The notes under the pieces were generated by a model, which saw nothing but the letters and a program-made list of their open reading frames with translations, did not search any database and was not told the DNA's origin. Of a stretch of DNA of 64,000 nt, positions 37,401 to 51,600 are shown one piece after another (the first letter of the stretch is position 1; every line of letters starts with the position of its first letter). The position numbers and the translations under genes were made by a program. The stretch comes from Haliclystus octoradiatus (taxonomy: Eukaryota > Cnidaria > Staurozoa > Stauromedusae > Haliclystidae). The stretch lies in the NCBI GenBank assembly GCA_916610825.1, contig OU744449.1:1240001-1304000 (forward strand), read 5' to 3'.

Positions 37401-40400
37401 TTTGTATAGTCAGTTTGGGCATTAGCGTATTGATTGTTCTCTCCCTTACCATTATTTGGGTAATCTCTTGTGATTGGCGACAATGGCCAATACAGTACAT
37501 GAATAGAACAAGACAATTGCTAAGTATTTTTTGTAAATAATGAAAATTCAGTAATTCAGGAAACACACTTCATCTTTATTTATTTAATACAAATTCAGTT
37601 CAAACACTTGAAACGCAGTGCTCGACAAAAAATCCTGTCTGCACACAGGCTAAGTGCCAGCAAGATTGAATTTCTTTATCAATACGATCGTTGTTTTGTG
37701 GTCGCTGTATAGAGGTGACCGTTATAACAGGTTTGACAATACTGAATAAAAACCGTTTAATCTTTTCGTACAGTAGTATAATTTTGTCATAATACGGATA
37801 GCAGTCATTCAATATGTAGTAGATCATTTGTTGTTATTTTTAGGCTACGTGATTTTGAAAGTGTCAAACGGGCTGTCATGGTAACTATGCTAGAATTAGA
37901 GGTATTCACTTTGGCAATTTCGTCATTCAATACGATTCTTTCCTTATTTCTTATTACCTTTTTCCCTTTGTTGTTCTAATTTATAGTTTTCATATATTCT
38001 ATTTGTGATTTACAGGAAAAAAGGAAAACCACTGTTGATTGTTTTAAACGGTTGTATACAACACCTCCGCCACACATTGTTGATTCTGCTGCCGATTGCT
38101 GTCTACGTCCTGCAGATGGAATACCTAAACGAAGGTACGTAGCATGCACTTCAGTTTGTAACCATTTCAAACTTATAACCTGATCAAAAAACAAAACAAA
38201 AAATTATAATGATCATCGTATATAAGTTTATGTAATAATTAGGTTTCAAGTCCGATTCAGGATTAATTTACATTTGTGGATATTAGAAACATATTTTATT
38301 TGAAAATTTAATTGACATTTTTAAATGTTAAAATCATGATCTTCAGACAGTTTTTTGAACAGAACTGTTTGAACTTCAACCCAGTTCTGTTTATCAATTT
38401 TTTAACTTTAAAAATGTTGTTGGTTTCAAATCCAGTCATTTGAAAATTGCTGAAACGAAACTAATTGAAATATAAATAATTTTATGTGCAGTTTTTATGA
38501 AAGTACAACATCAATTTTATTTCTTGCAAGATCAAAATAAAGCAACAGATATTTGCTACATCATGATGTCCTCAGGCTGGCACAATTTTTCATTGCTTTC
38601 TGTTTTCTAATTTGATATTTCCACTATTATGATTGTTGGATTGCTGTTATTTTGTTCAATCTGCTTCTATGGCAATCATGATAAACATTTGTTTAGCAAA
38701 ACTTGAGAATCAAAACATTAAATCTCCATTGATTGAACCAAATTTGACATAGATTTATTCTTATAAGTGAGCTCAATTTTGAATGAAATTTTTAGTATAT
38801 CACGTTAAGAAAATATTTGCGTTTCTTGACATTCACAAATCAGTCCCACAATTCATAGCTCAGTCCAGACTATGCGCCTTGCGAATTAACTTTTATTCTA
38901 AAAATATAGCCTACGTCAAGACCTGCGTATAGCCTTCTTGATGAAAGTTTGGTAAAGTTCCTTAAGAAATGTTTTAGTTTGCACATAGGCTATAGAAACA
39001 TAGAAAACACTTGGAAATATTGTGTATACTCGCTTGTAATTTGTGGGAAATCAACCAGTTCTTAAATGATAAAACAATGATGGGTTGTCAATTATCAAAA
39101 TTAATGAGAGATCTTTATATTATTTTTTCAGTTGCCCGATTTGCTTGCTTGAGTCTCAACTCTGTGAATACGAAGCTCATGTTTACAATATTGAGTAAGA
39201 AAACTTATCTGTAGGCCTAGGCCTACTGTGTGTATACCTCATTTCATCTTGTACTTTTAATACACATTTAAACATGTATGTAATAAAATACTATTTTAGA
39301 CATTGCAAGAGTGACCACTATAGACAGGTGGTCACTATATAGAGGTGACCGTTATAATAGGTTTGACTGTATATGTGACATCGTCGCAAAATTAAAAAAT
39401 CAAAATTCACATTTTTTGTTATTGATAGTGTACAAGGTGTTGCACCAGGATTTCCCCGACAAGGAGCAAGGGGGCCAACTTCGCTGAAGATATTTGAAAT
39501 TCGCTTGAAGGAATAACGGTACTAAGATATTCCCCAACAGTCGAAAGTTTTTACTCCAACGAAAGGGCTGAGTATCTCCAACTGAGAATAGACAGGTGGC
39601 CTTTACATGCATGGTTTATTCAATATAATAACACTGAAATGGCCACTATCACAGGTGGCCACTATATTGAGGCAACTTATATTCCTTATGAAGGAGTATA
39701 TTTGAATTTCATGATGTATATAATTTTTTTATTTCAGATCCGATTCAACAAATTCAACGGTGGGACTGAGACCAGAATCAGCTTGCAATCGCGTGATTCG
39801 ACTTTTGCAAGGATTAACCAGACATCAGTATGGTAAGATGTCTTTTATGTGTATCCTGCCGTCTGCCACTTGACTCTGAATGTTTAATTCCAACAGACAA
39901 TCTGAAATGTAAATGTATTTGAAACATATTTTAGCAACTTACTTATTTTTGAATATCCCCATATAAACTAATTTCTAGTTTATACATTCTCCAATCTCCA
40001 TATAAACTCTCATATTGCTACTTTGCCTAATATGCTACTTTGCATCCGCAACGTAGGGGAATATTACCGTAAGCAAGTTAGACTTTTCTGACATGTTTTA
40101 TGAATGGATACCTATGCTTATTTCAACAAACATCAACTAAGTATTTCCTACTTAAATGTGTACAATGGAACGTGACATATTGAGCATAAATTGATCATAT
40201 CAAGCTGAACGTATTCTCTGTTTAAATAAGTTTACAAATCTTCATGATTAAATTAATTGTTTTCTAATGTACCACCATAACACAGACAGATGTTTAACCA
40301 ATGTTGTTTTGATGTTTCACAGCTTGCCATGGTGTAGATAAAATTCAAGAGCAAAGCCAATTGCATATAAAATATTTTGAACAAATTAAAAAAGAATTTA

Positions 40401-42613
40401 AGGTACGCTTAAATGGTTTACCATCGATTAAGTCTAAATAATTCACGATAAGTCAAGTCAATAAGATCCTACAGTCAAACCTGTTATAACGGTCACCTCT
40501 ATTCAGCGGTCCTCTGTCTATAGTGGTCACTCTTGCAATGTCTAAAATAGTATTTTCTATTGAATCCAACCGGTATATAAAGGCCACCTGTCGATAATGG
40601 TCAATTTATCTACCTCTAGTAGCTGGCTGTTATAGGCTACCACTATAGACAGAGGGCCGCTGAATAGAGGTGACCGTTATGATAGGTTTGACTGTATAAC
40701 CCATATTGCACAGAGAGTGTTTAATATTTGTATTCCTTAATACAGTGATCATTTTATTGGTGCGCAATGCGGATATAAGTTAAGTCAAAGACAAGACGTT
40801 GTAAATGTTTTGTAAATTTCAATACAGCAACTCACTGTAATTACTGCACAAAAAGGTATGTATGTTACGGCTGCTTTTTGCTTGCTATTAGTCTTTGGGC
40901 GATTAGGCTGATGAATGAGGTATATTTGATACGTGGTTTACATGGTAACGGAAAATTACACATGCATAGCATTAGCACATGGCTCAACTTTGTCACTGAT
41001 TTGAGATGATGTGAAACTCAAATTCAATTTTTTGTTTTAGATTTTCCGCGAAAGTTGGATTGCGCTCCGTGCTCGTGTTGCAGCATATGATGAGCTTGAT
41101 ATATGTACAATTAAAATGCGTTTATTGCAACCAGATGAAGCATTATCAAATGATGCCAATGTTTTCCGTGAATACGAGGTGAATCTTCAATTTATTTCTG
41201 ATTTCTCCCACATTGCTCTAATTTCTCAACTAATGAGAAATATCAGGAGCGTTTTACTTGGTCAATGTTCAATGAACAGTAATGTATAAGGGGCACATAA
41301 TTGTGCAACCTTCAGTTAATACTTTAGTATAACAAACAAATGTCACACATCAATTATTTTCTGTTTATCATTCTATCCGAAGCAACAAAAATAATTATTG
41401 TGTGTCTTAAAATAACATTAATTGATTACGTAAAATTAAAAGTCATTTATTTGTTGTTGCTGTTAATGAAATTAGAGGCATATGGCATTCGTTACGAACT
41501 TCTACAATGGATTTCTCAGTTCTTACTAGATAGAACGCAATGTGTTTCTGTTGGTAATTCGCTCTCTAGTTCTATACCTGTGCCAAGTGGAGTTCCTCAG
41601 GGTTCCGTACTTGGTCCGTTATTATTTATCATATATATTAATGATATCATTTCTTGTGTCGAGCCTCGTTGTGACATTAAATTATTTGCAGACGATGCAA
41701 AATTTTCAAGCTCAAGAGAGGATGATAACCATGAAACACTATCTAATACTGTTTAACTCACTGGTGTGCAACGTGGCAAATGAGAATATCTCTTCCAAAA
41801 AGCTACGTTTTCTCATTTGGCAATAACAATATATCTGAACAAGATTATTTTCTTAATGGTCACAAGTTCAGTAACGTCATCAAAATTAAAGACTTAGGCA
41901 TTTATCTGACGAGTGAATTAAAATTTTCTGTGCCCATTTGTCAGCAAAGGCTTCGTCTATGTGCTATTTTATCTTCAACACCTGTGTGGAGCCCGCATCT
42001 AGTGAAAGATATTGACTCTATCGAACATGTGCAACGGAAGTTCACCCGTCATATCTGTATTGTCGCAAATATTAAATATACTTCATATGAAGACAGATTA
42101 AAGATTTTAAATTTGGAACCATTAGAACTTCGTCGCCTTAAGCAAGACTTGTGTATGGTGGCCCATTGTTCTCATAGCATATTTCAACAAAAAACGATAG
42201 AAACAGAATTAAAATACAAAAAATTGTGGAATAAAAATGAAAATACAATGAAATAATGAAAAAAATAAATAAATAATAAAAAAATAAGTAAAAAATAAGT
42301 AAAAAATAAAAAAATATAAAATTAAATTAAATTAAATTAAATTAAAAAAAAAAAAAAAATAAAAAAAAAAAAATAAAAAAAAAATAAAATAAAAAATAAA
42401 AAAAAATAAAAAAATAAAAAAAAAAAATAAAAAAATAAAATAAAAAAATAAAAAATAAAAAAAAAATAAATGAAATAAAATAAATTAAATTAAATTAAAA
42501 AAAAATAAAAATAAAAAAAAATAAATAAATTAAAAAAATCAATAAATAAAAAAAAATAAATAAATAAAAAAAAATAAATAAAAAAAAAATAAAAAAAAAA
42601 AAAATAAATAAAA

Positions 42614-42647
<34 letters not shown>

Positions 42648-45600
42648 AAAAATAAAAAAAAATAAAAAACAAAAAAAAATAAAATAAATAAAATAAAAAA
42701 ACAGACATTGAAAACCGAAACACAACTTCTGTTTTCATTTCAAAATCAAAATCGGTTTTACCACTTCACAGCCCATTGTTCTCATAAGACTTCTGTTTTC
42801 ATTTCAAAATCAAAATCGGTTTTACCACTTCACAGCCCATTGCTCTCATAGCCTGCGGTCACGCAAGCTGCGGATTGTGTGGCTGCGTCCGTCGAGCTTC
42901 GTCTATTACCCTCCGTGACAATTTGTGACAATATTAAGGATATGCTTCGATCATTTGACAAATACATACGTCTTTCAAGGACAGAATATATTGCCAGCTG
43001 TTGGTGAAGTGTGCCAAAGGCAAACCCAGTCGTAGTCAGTAGAATATTTTAATAATTTACACTCAATCGCTTTGAATGAATGGTTCACAATACTTTATAG
43101 AATAATATCTACAGCAGTGCTCCCGATGTAAAATAGTGTCAAGGCAATGTGCATATAGAAGACGTAGTATAGGCATTATGTCACAATTTATATTATTTAA
43201 AAACATACTGATAAACTATAATAACTATTTGGTATGCCTCGGCTATATGACCGATTGACCACACACCCACGCGTAAGGCCGTCTTGCGTGACTACGTCTA
43301 CGAAGTATACCGCTGCTCTTGAGCGGCGTGCATATTATGCCGCACGCTATGAGAACGATGGGCTGCTAGCAACATTCGAAAATGAAAATGAAAATGAAAT
43401 GTTACTTAGCAGCCCATCGTTCTCATAGCCCGCGGTACGTTTGGTCAGCGCAAATAGCTGCTCACGGTACAGTTGCTCACGGTTTTATGCAACGTAGCTA
43501 TGCAGGGATTACTTTTGATTCGAAAGTAATTGGTTACAGTTACTTTTTCCGTTACTTTTTATGAATAAGTCCAAACACATCCAACAGAAGCAATGAGACA
43601 TATATGAAGTATTCAAATAATATTTCTGTATTTTCATCTGTGAATTAATCAAATGCTCTTGTTGACAATATAAATACGAAAACAGATACCCGACGAATAA
43701 TTCACAGCGAAAGATAATCTCAAGCTACGCGCCATTAGTTCTATTCCAGGCTTGGTTGCTATGACAATTAATTGATCGAACAGACATATAAGACATGAAA
43801 CCGTGAAGCGCTCGTTGAATCACTTGAATATTATAAACTCGGAAAAACAGATTGTCAAACAGAATGTCACTTCCCTGAATGTAATTTCCTTGACATCCAA
43901 ATTCATAACAGGATTTCCTGCAGTTGTAGGGAACTTTTTGTCTGTGTTTTTATTGTTCTTGGATGGTAACAATAAGAACATAAGATTTTGACTAATTGAA
44001 ACACAAAAGCGATCGAGAAGCTGCCAATTTTCAGCTATCTTTTGCAAAAAAAGTACGGAGTGGATAAATCTACGGCAGGAAGTTCTTTGTTTCTCTGTTT
44101 TGAAAGTTTCATCACAAAAATGGATTCTATTTTCAAGTCAAACTCCAGATAATAATAATACCAAGTTATAATATAATCATACCAAAACTGTTGTGATAAT
44201 TGTTTTTAAATATACTAATAATTAGAATCAATGTGTGTATTCATGTTCAAAACATTCTCTTCTCAAAAACTTCGAAAGAGATTGTATATAGTCAATCAAT
44301 TAATGATAATAGAATTAATTTGATGAAGGGTCAATTTCAATCAAGTGCGCATGCTCGGTAAATTTCCGTAGCTTTATCCAAACCGCTAAAGCTACGGCAA
44401 CCGTAGCTTTATCCTTGTCCAAAAAAGTAACGGAAGAAAGCGAAAATTTTGTGAAAAAGTAGCGAATAATCGTTACTTTACATTCAATCCTAAATGTAAC
44501 TAGTTACAAGTAGAAGTTACTTTTACAGAAAAGTAACTAGGGCCAAGTAGAAGTTACTAAAAAATTACTATTACCAGTAACGTCGTTACTTTTGTAATCG
44601 TTACTAACCCTTACTATCCCTGTCTATAATGCATGTATGTGTTAACTTTGTTATAATTATTGAAGGCTATCATATCCGTTTTTATTATTACGAAGCCTTT
44701 TTCACTCAAGTGGTTATCATATATGAATACACGCTATCACATGGATTTTTATATAACATGGAACATATTATTGTTAATCAGCTCATAAATCCACACTTGT
44801 ATTTAACCACGAATGAGCCAACATGCGAAAACAAGGTCACACCTAAAATCATATTTGCTTGAGCATTTGTGTATTTCTCTGTCTCCTCTGCACCGTGTAC
44901 ACTGACCCGAATTTTCACAAATCTGTCATTAGCTGTTGAAACTGTCATCTGTCTTTATGGCTAGCGAGATTAATCCCTGCATAGCAACGTTGCATGAAAC
45001 CGTGAGCAACTGTACCGTGAGCAGCTATTTGCGCTGACCAAACGTACCGCGGGCTATGAGAACGATGGGCTGCTAAGTAACATTTCATTTTCATTTTCAT
45101 TTTCGTATGTTGCTAGCAGCCCATCGTTCTCATAGCGTGCGGCATAATATGCACGCCGCTCAAGAGCAGCGGTATACTTCGTAGACGTAGTCACGCAAGA
45201 CGGCCTTACGCGAGGATGTGTGGTCAATCGGTCATATAGTCATAAGGCCGTCTTGCGTGACTACGTCTACGAAGTATACCGCTGCTCTTGAGCGGCGTGC
45301 ATATTATGCCGCACGCTATGAGAACGATGGGCTGCTAGCAACATACGAAAATGAAAATGAAAATGAAATGTTACTTAGCAGCCCATCGTTCTCATAGCCC
45401 GCGGTACGTTTGGTCAGCGCAAATAGCTGCTCACGGTACAGTTGCTCACGGTTTCATGCAACGTTGCTATGCAGGGATTAATCTCGCTAGCCATAAAGAC
45501 AGATGACAGTTTCAACAGCTAATGACAGATTTGTGAAAATTCGGGTCAGTGTACACGGTGCAGAGGAGACAGAGAAATACACAAATGCTCAAGCAAATAT

Positions 45601-48600
45601 GATTTTAGGTGTGACCTTGTTTTCGCATGTTGGCTCATTCGTGGTTAAATACAAGTGTGGATTTATGAGCTGATTAACAATAATATGTTCCATGTTATAT
45701 AAAAATCCATGTGATAGCGTGTATTCATATATGATAACCACGTGAGTGAAAAAGGCTTCGTAATAATAAAAACGGATATGATAGCCTTCAATAATTATAA
45801 CAAAGTTAACACATACATGCATTATAGACAGGGATAGTAAGGGTTAGTAACGATTACAAAAGTAACGACGTTACTGGTAATAGTAATTTTTTAGTAACTT
45901 CTACTTGGCCCTAGTTACTTTTCTGTAAAAGTAACTTCTACTTGTAACTAGTTACATTTAGGATTGAATGTAAAGTAACGATTATTCGCTACTTTTTCAC
46001 AAAATTTTCGCTTTCTTCCGTTACTTTTTTTGCAAAAGATAGCTGAAAATTGGCAGCTTCTCGATCGCTTTTGTGTTTCAATTAGTCAAAATCTTATGTT
46101 CTTATTGTTACCATCCAAGAACAATAAAAACACAGACAAAAAGTTCCCTACAACTGCAGGAAATCCTGTTATGAATTTGGATGTCAAGGAAATTACATTC
46201 AGGGAAGTGACATTCTGTTTGACAATCTGTTTTTCCGAGTTTATAATATTCAAGTGATTCAACGAGCGCTTCACGGTTTCATGTCTTATATGTCTGTTCG
46301 ATCAATTAATTGTCATAGCAACCAAGCCTGGAATAGAACTAATGGCGCGTAGCTTGAGATTATCTTTCGCTGTGAATTATTCGTCGGGTATCTGTTTTCG
46401 TATTTATATTGTCAACAAGAGCATTTGATTAATTCACAGATGAAAATACAGAAATATTATTTGAATACTTCATATATGTCTCATTGCTTCTGTTGGATGT
46501 GTTTGGACTTATTCATAAAAAGTAACGGAAAAAGTAACTGTAACCAATTACTTTCGAATCAAAAGTAATCCCTGCATAGCTACGTTGCATAAAACCGTGA
46601 GCAACTGTACCGTGAGCAGCTATTTGCGCTGACCAAACGTACCGCGGGCTATGAGAACGATGGGCTGCTAAGTAACATTTCATTTTCATTTTCATTTTCG
46701 AATGTTGCTAGCAGCCCATCGTTCTCATAGCGTGCGGCATAATATGCACGCCGCTCAAGAGCAGCGGTATACTTCGTAGACGTAGTCACGCAAGACGGCC
46801 TTACGCGTGGGTGTGTGGTCAATCGGTCATATAGCCGAGGCATACCAAATAGTTATTATAGTTTATCAGTATGTTTTTAAATAATATAAATTGTGACATA
46901 ATGCCTATACTACGTCTTCTATATGCACATTGCCTTGACACTATTTTACATCGGGAGCACTGCTGTAGATATTATTCTATAAAGTATTGTGAACCATTCA
47001 TTCAAAGCGATTGAGTGTAAATTATTAAAATATTCTACTGACTACGACTGGGTTTGCCTTTGGCACACTTCACCAACAGCTGGCAATATATTCTGTCCTT
47101 GAAAGACGTATGTATTTGTCAAATGATCGAAGCATATCCTTAATATTGTCACAAATTGTCACGGAGGGTAATAGACGAAGCTCGACGGACGCAGCCACAC
47201 AATCCGCAGCTTGCGTGACCGCAGGCTATGAGAGCAATGGGCTGTGAAGTGGTAAAACCGATTTTGATTTTGAAATGAAAACAGAAGTCTTATGAGAACA
47301 ATGGGCTGTGAAGTGGTAAAACCGATTTTGATTTTGAAATGAAAACAGAAGTTGTGTTTCGGTTTTCAATGTCTGTTTTTTTATTTTATTTATTTTATTT
47401 TTTTTTGTTTTTTGTTTTTTTTTATTTTTTATTTTTTTTTTATTTATTTATTTTTTTTTTTTTTTTTTTTTTTTTTTTATTTTTTTATTTTTTTTTATTT
47501 ATTGATTTTTTTAATTTATTTATTTTTTTTTATTTTTATTTTTTTTTAATTTAATTTAATTTATTTTATTTCATTTATTTTTTTTTCATTTTTTATTTTT
47601 TTATTTTATTTTTTTATTTTTTTTTTTTATTTTTTTATTTTTTTTTATTTTTTATTTTATTTTTTTTTTATTTTTTTTTTTTTATTTTTTTTTTTTTTTT
47701 TATTTAATTTAATTTAATTTAATTTTATATTTTTTTATTTTTTACTTATTTTTTACTTATTTTTTTATTATTTATTTATTTTTTTCATTATTTCATTGTA
47801 TTTTCATTTTTATTCCACAATTTTTTGTATTTTAATTCTGTTTCTATCGTTTTTTGTTGAAATATGCTATGAGAACAATGGGCCACCATACTTGTGCCTT
47901 GTATTTAAAATTTTAAATGGCCTAATAGATGTAGACTTTACAGATATGTTTTCAATTAAGTCATCCAAATATGCCCTTCGTGGCCATTCTATGATGCTGC
48001 AAAGTAACATCATACCTCGTCTTGAGATAGTCAAACATTCCATTGCCTTGAGAGTCATTCCTTGGTGGAATTGTCTTCCAGACTCTATAGTTCTCAATAA
48101 AAATTTAAATAAATTCCGTACAGATTTGGATATTGTAAATTTCAGCACCTATTGCAAATATTCCTAAATTTTAGTTTTATATTAGGCTGTACATAAGCGG
48201 TATCACTAACCTTTTACCCTGTATTCTACCTATCATGGAATTTTTATTTACTTTTTGTCATGCAAATTAAATCTATCTAATTAAATCTATCTATTTGATT
48301 TCATCTACTGCATTCTATGACCATGGGAACTTATTTTACCGTTATGGTTGTTATCGTAAGTATGTAGTTTTCATTATGGAATTATTCTGTTTGAGAGTGG
48401 GTATACAGCTATTTTATTAAATGTTTTCCACTGTAATAGAATGGGATAGAACGAACTGTATTGTTAACTTTAAACTGTCTCTTTGTCTTACAAAACTAAT
48501 TTCTTTCAGTATCGACACATACAATTGATACACACTAATTGTAATTCATTATTGTGTATTAATTCAAATCCATTTACAATTTTATAACTTCAGCTTCGCC

Positions 48601-51600
48601 CCAATCTAATTTCACTTGAGCACAATGGTACTGCCTTGAAGCAAGAGTTACATAGTAAACTAGGGCATTTGACATATCTGAAGAATCTTTTGAAGGTAAG
48701 TTTGAGCTTACTGTATTACCATCCAAAGTTTGAGATGAAAATCATTGTCTATATCGCATATGATGTTCTTTGACATTTGGTGCTTGTTTGGTGGGACTCA
48801 GAATCGCTAATAGTAGAACACATTCATATTCTATAAATAGAAACAAAAACTATTTGAGAGAAAATAATTATTTAAATGAAATTGCCAGTAAACAGACGAA
48901 ATTGATTGGCCATTTGCCGATGGCCAACCGCTATATTGTTCTCCGGTTAAGTCAGTGGAATAGCTAGTATACCTACCTTCCCTGTATTATAGTGAGGGAG
49001 GTTGTGGTACCTTAAACTGGGATGCGACACAGCAACCCCTAGAAATGCAGCACTACGCTTTACCAACCATCTTAGTCTTATGTGCAACACTGCACAGATG
49101 TACAATCAAATCAATAAAATTTAAAACAAAAATGCAGCACTGCATATAACAACTATAGCAACATATAACAACATATGAATACCGAATCAACTGGTTAATA
49201 AAATAACCAAGATTAACATCAACAATGATCAGCAAATTAATAAAAACAATCTCAGATTCAAATTCAATTCAATTGGGAAATTCAAAAGTAGCTAGCACGT
49301 TAAGCAACTGTGCTATAGTATACAGGTAATAAGTTGGCTGTATAAATTATGCTTAATCAAAAGCACACTCAACATCTATATATAACTAGCAATTTATTTA
49401 TTTTTTTCTTTTAGTCGGAGAGAGGTAACGCAAGTAAAAATGAAGAACCGTGCCCAGTGTGTTGCGTTGAACTTGGTTCACAGGTAATATTTACATGTAT
49501 TTGATGGGACGTCTGTCTGTCTTCCTGCCATCCCTCATATGATATGGTGTGTATAAGTTTTGTCGTCTTAGTTGGTCAAACCTAAAAACTTTCAGCCCGT
49601 ATTCAATGGTTCCTACACACAGAAACCCTTCTATAAAATAACACAAATGCATACTGTTGATATTACGTCTGTCTGTATTCTATCAACTCTCCAGTCTCCT
49701 GACAGTTATTGTACGCATCTGCTCTGGATAGACAATATTCCTAATGTCATTAAAAAGCTGTATGATAAAGCATAAATTTTTGCAGCCTTTATACTATTTT
49801 CTCAACATGTGATGGTATAAGCGGGCTATTTTTATATAATTTGCTGCTTATATCTGTCATTGTGACTAAGTTAAGTTATTCAGAATGTACAGAAGTGGCT
49901 TACACCACTTTTCTAACAAAGATGATCTACAGGCACTTGTTTTATGACCCTCTCTTCTTCTTCTACAATGCAATCTAGTTAAGTTTTTGATAAAGCCGTC
50001 TTTTGATACGTTTTTTACAGTGGTCTGTGTTTGAGTGTGGGCATTGTGTCTGCAGTGGTTGCTCGCTGAGGTTAAAAGAAGATGCCGCTAGATACAATCG
50101 CAGAACCATAAGATGTCCAATCTGCCGTGCTGTTACATACTATCATAAAGTGTATCAGGTGGCCACAAGAAAGCATGTTCAATATCAAGGAGATGGGATT
50201 GAAATCAAGGTTTGTGTCATTCAATGAGCTTATTGTTATTATTAATCACCACCAGACAGTAAAAAGAGGACAATTAAAAAGGGTTTCGTACAATGGTGGC
50301 ATGTAGATTTTGTTTGACATTTGAAAGGAAATTAATTACATTATTGCCTTATTGGAATAACTATACTTTAATGAGAGGCTCACTGTTGATCATCTCTTAC
50401 TGGAGCAATATTGGTTGATGCCAGGAATCGAATCTCTCCATGAAACGCACACACACTTGAAATTCTAATCAATTAACCAATTACTACTCTGTTGAAAATA
50501 TGTTTCTAGTTTCTGATCAAATAGCTCATGGATAGGTTGAGAATGAAAAATAAAGTTACTCGATGGAAGACATTAACAATAGCCTACTTTAAATGACATC
50601 ACCAAATACGAAATAATACCTTGAACAAAAAATTATAATAATAATGATAATAATAATAATATGCATTTATATAGAGCCATTTCTTAAGAGAATCCAATGG
50701 CGCTTTGGCACATTCTAATACATAGACGTAGTAATGAATAATTCAGGGTCCTAATTTTAATATGTAATTCAAAAAATAGTTAATTTTAATATTGTTTAGT
50801 CTGTTGAGTTTGATTTTTTTATTGTCTGCTGTTACCAGGGTCATTATTCTGCAAAGATAGATGCTGTACTCAGGAGTGTTTTGGGAATTCTCAGAGATGA
50901 TTGCACGGCAAAATTGGTTGTGTTCTCAGCGGTATGCCTACTATTTCGGTTGTTCATATTTTGATAAAATTAATAGTTTCATGCTATTACACAATCATTA
51001 AACTTATATTGTATTACATGATTATAATTTATTTTTCATCTATGGGATATTTGTTTATTTCATTTTGATTATGATTTTATTATTTATTGTCATTTTGATT
51101 ATTTTTAGTGGGAATCTATTTTAAAACTTCTTGTTACGGCATTTGAACAACATGAAATCAACCACCGATATACGTTTGGAGGAATGAAAAAGTTTAATGT
51201 AAGTATCTATGGTACATACCGTACTTGTCAAGAGACAATAGACAAGTGAACGGCAACATCCAACAAACAATTTCTTACTTATTGAATGTATCAAACAATT
51301 TAATCAAGATAATGGCAATATGGCAATTGACGTATTGATGACTCAACGTTTTTCTGTAATTGATATTTAATACGTATTATGTATGATATTTAATACGTAT
51401 TACGTAAAACTAAAGGAACAAGATATCAGGTAATGAGTAATTACTTCTGTATTTGCACTACAAATTAATCTTGGTTTCCAGTGTAAGGTCCTTCCTTGAG
51501 GGGAGACTTACAACAATTAACTGTTACTGATTATGACACTTTAATACAACACAGCATACTGCAGCGCTATAGTCACATGGCTATAGGCGCTGACGTAACG

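Larger units (their letters stand above)
42154..47890. mobile_element. 5.7-kb nested fold-back (giant inverted repeat) element inserted in the LINE
   Basis: Arms 42154-45208 and 45243-47890 are nearly perfect reverse complements around a 34-bp spacer (45209-45242). The outer ends read TATGGTGGCCCATTGTTCTC and its complement. CTTGTG (42148-42153, 47891-47896), or ACTTGTG if the shared A is counted, flanks the insert as a target duplication. Each arm contains a roughly 420-bp A/T-only tract, a unit of about 240 bp present four times in alternating orientation, and CAGGGAT/ATCCCTG-ended segments with hAT-like GTAACTTTT repeats. All ORFs occur in mirrored pairs and none resembles a transposase. 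Confidence 0.92.
41430..48168 (+). pseudogene. Non-LTR retrotransposon (CR1/jockey-like LINE) ORF2 fragment, split by a fold-back insertion
   Basis: The first part, 41458-42153, encodes reverse transcriptase motifs: [20 protein letters not shown], then LFADDAK with the catalytic FADD box. A frame change near 41750 precedes [16 protein letters not shown] and the thumb region ending RRLKQDL. The second part, 47891-48168, continues LVFKILNGL and ends at a stop. The 5' end, including the endonuclease, is absent, as is usual for LINE insertions. The tail has repeated AAATCTATCT-like words near 48265-48300. It is inactive because of truncation, a frameshift and interruption. It lies in SHPRH intron 22 in the same orientation as the gene. 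Confidence 0.88.

Noticed and set aside
42490-42738. Phe/Tyr-rich 'membrane protein' ORFs, also mirrored at 47339-47554
   Set aside because: Translations of A/T-only low-complexity tracts in the fold-back arms.
43803-46274. Mirrored pairs of 60-77-codon ORFs
   Set aside because: Each occurs twice as reverse complements because of the inverted repeat; none resembles a transposase or other protein.
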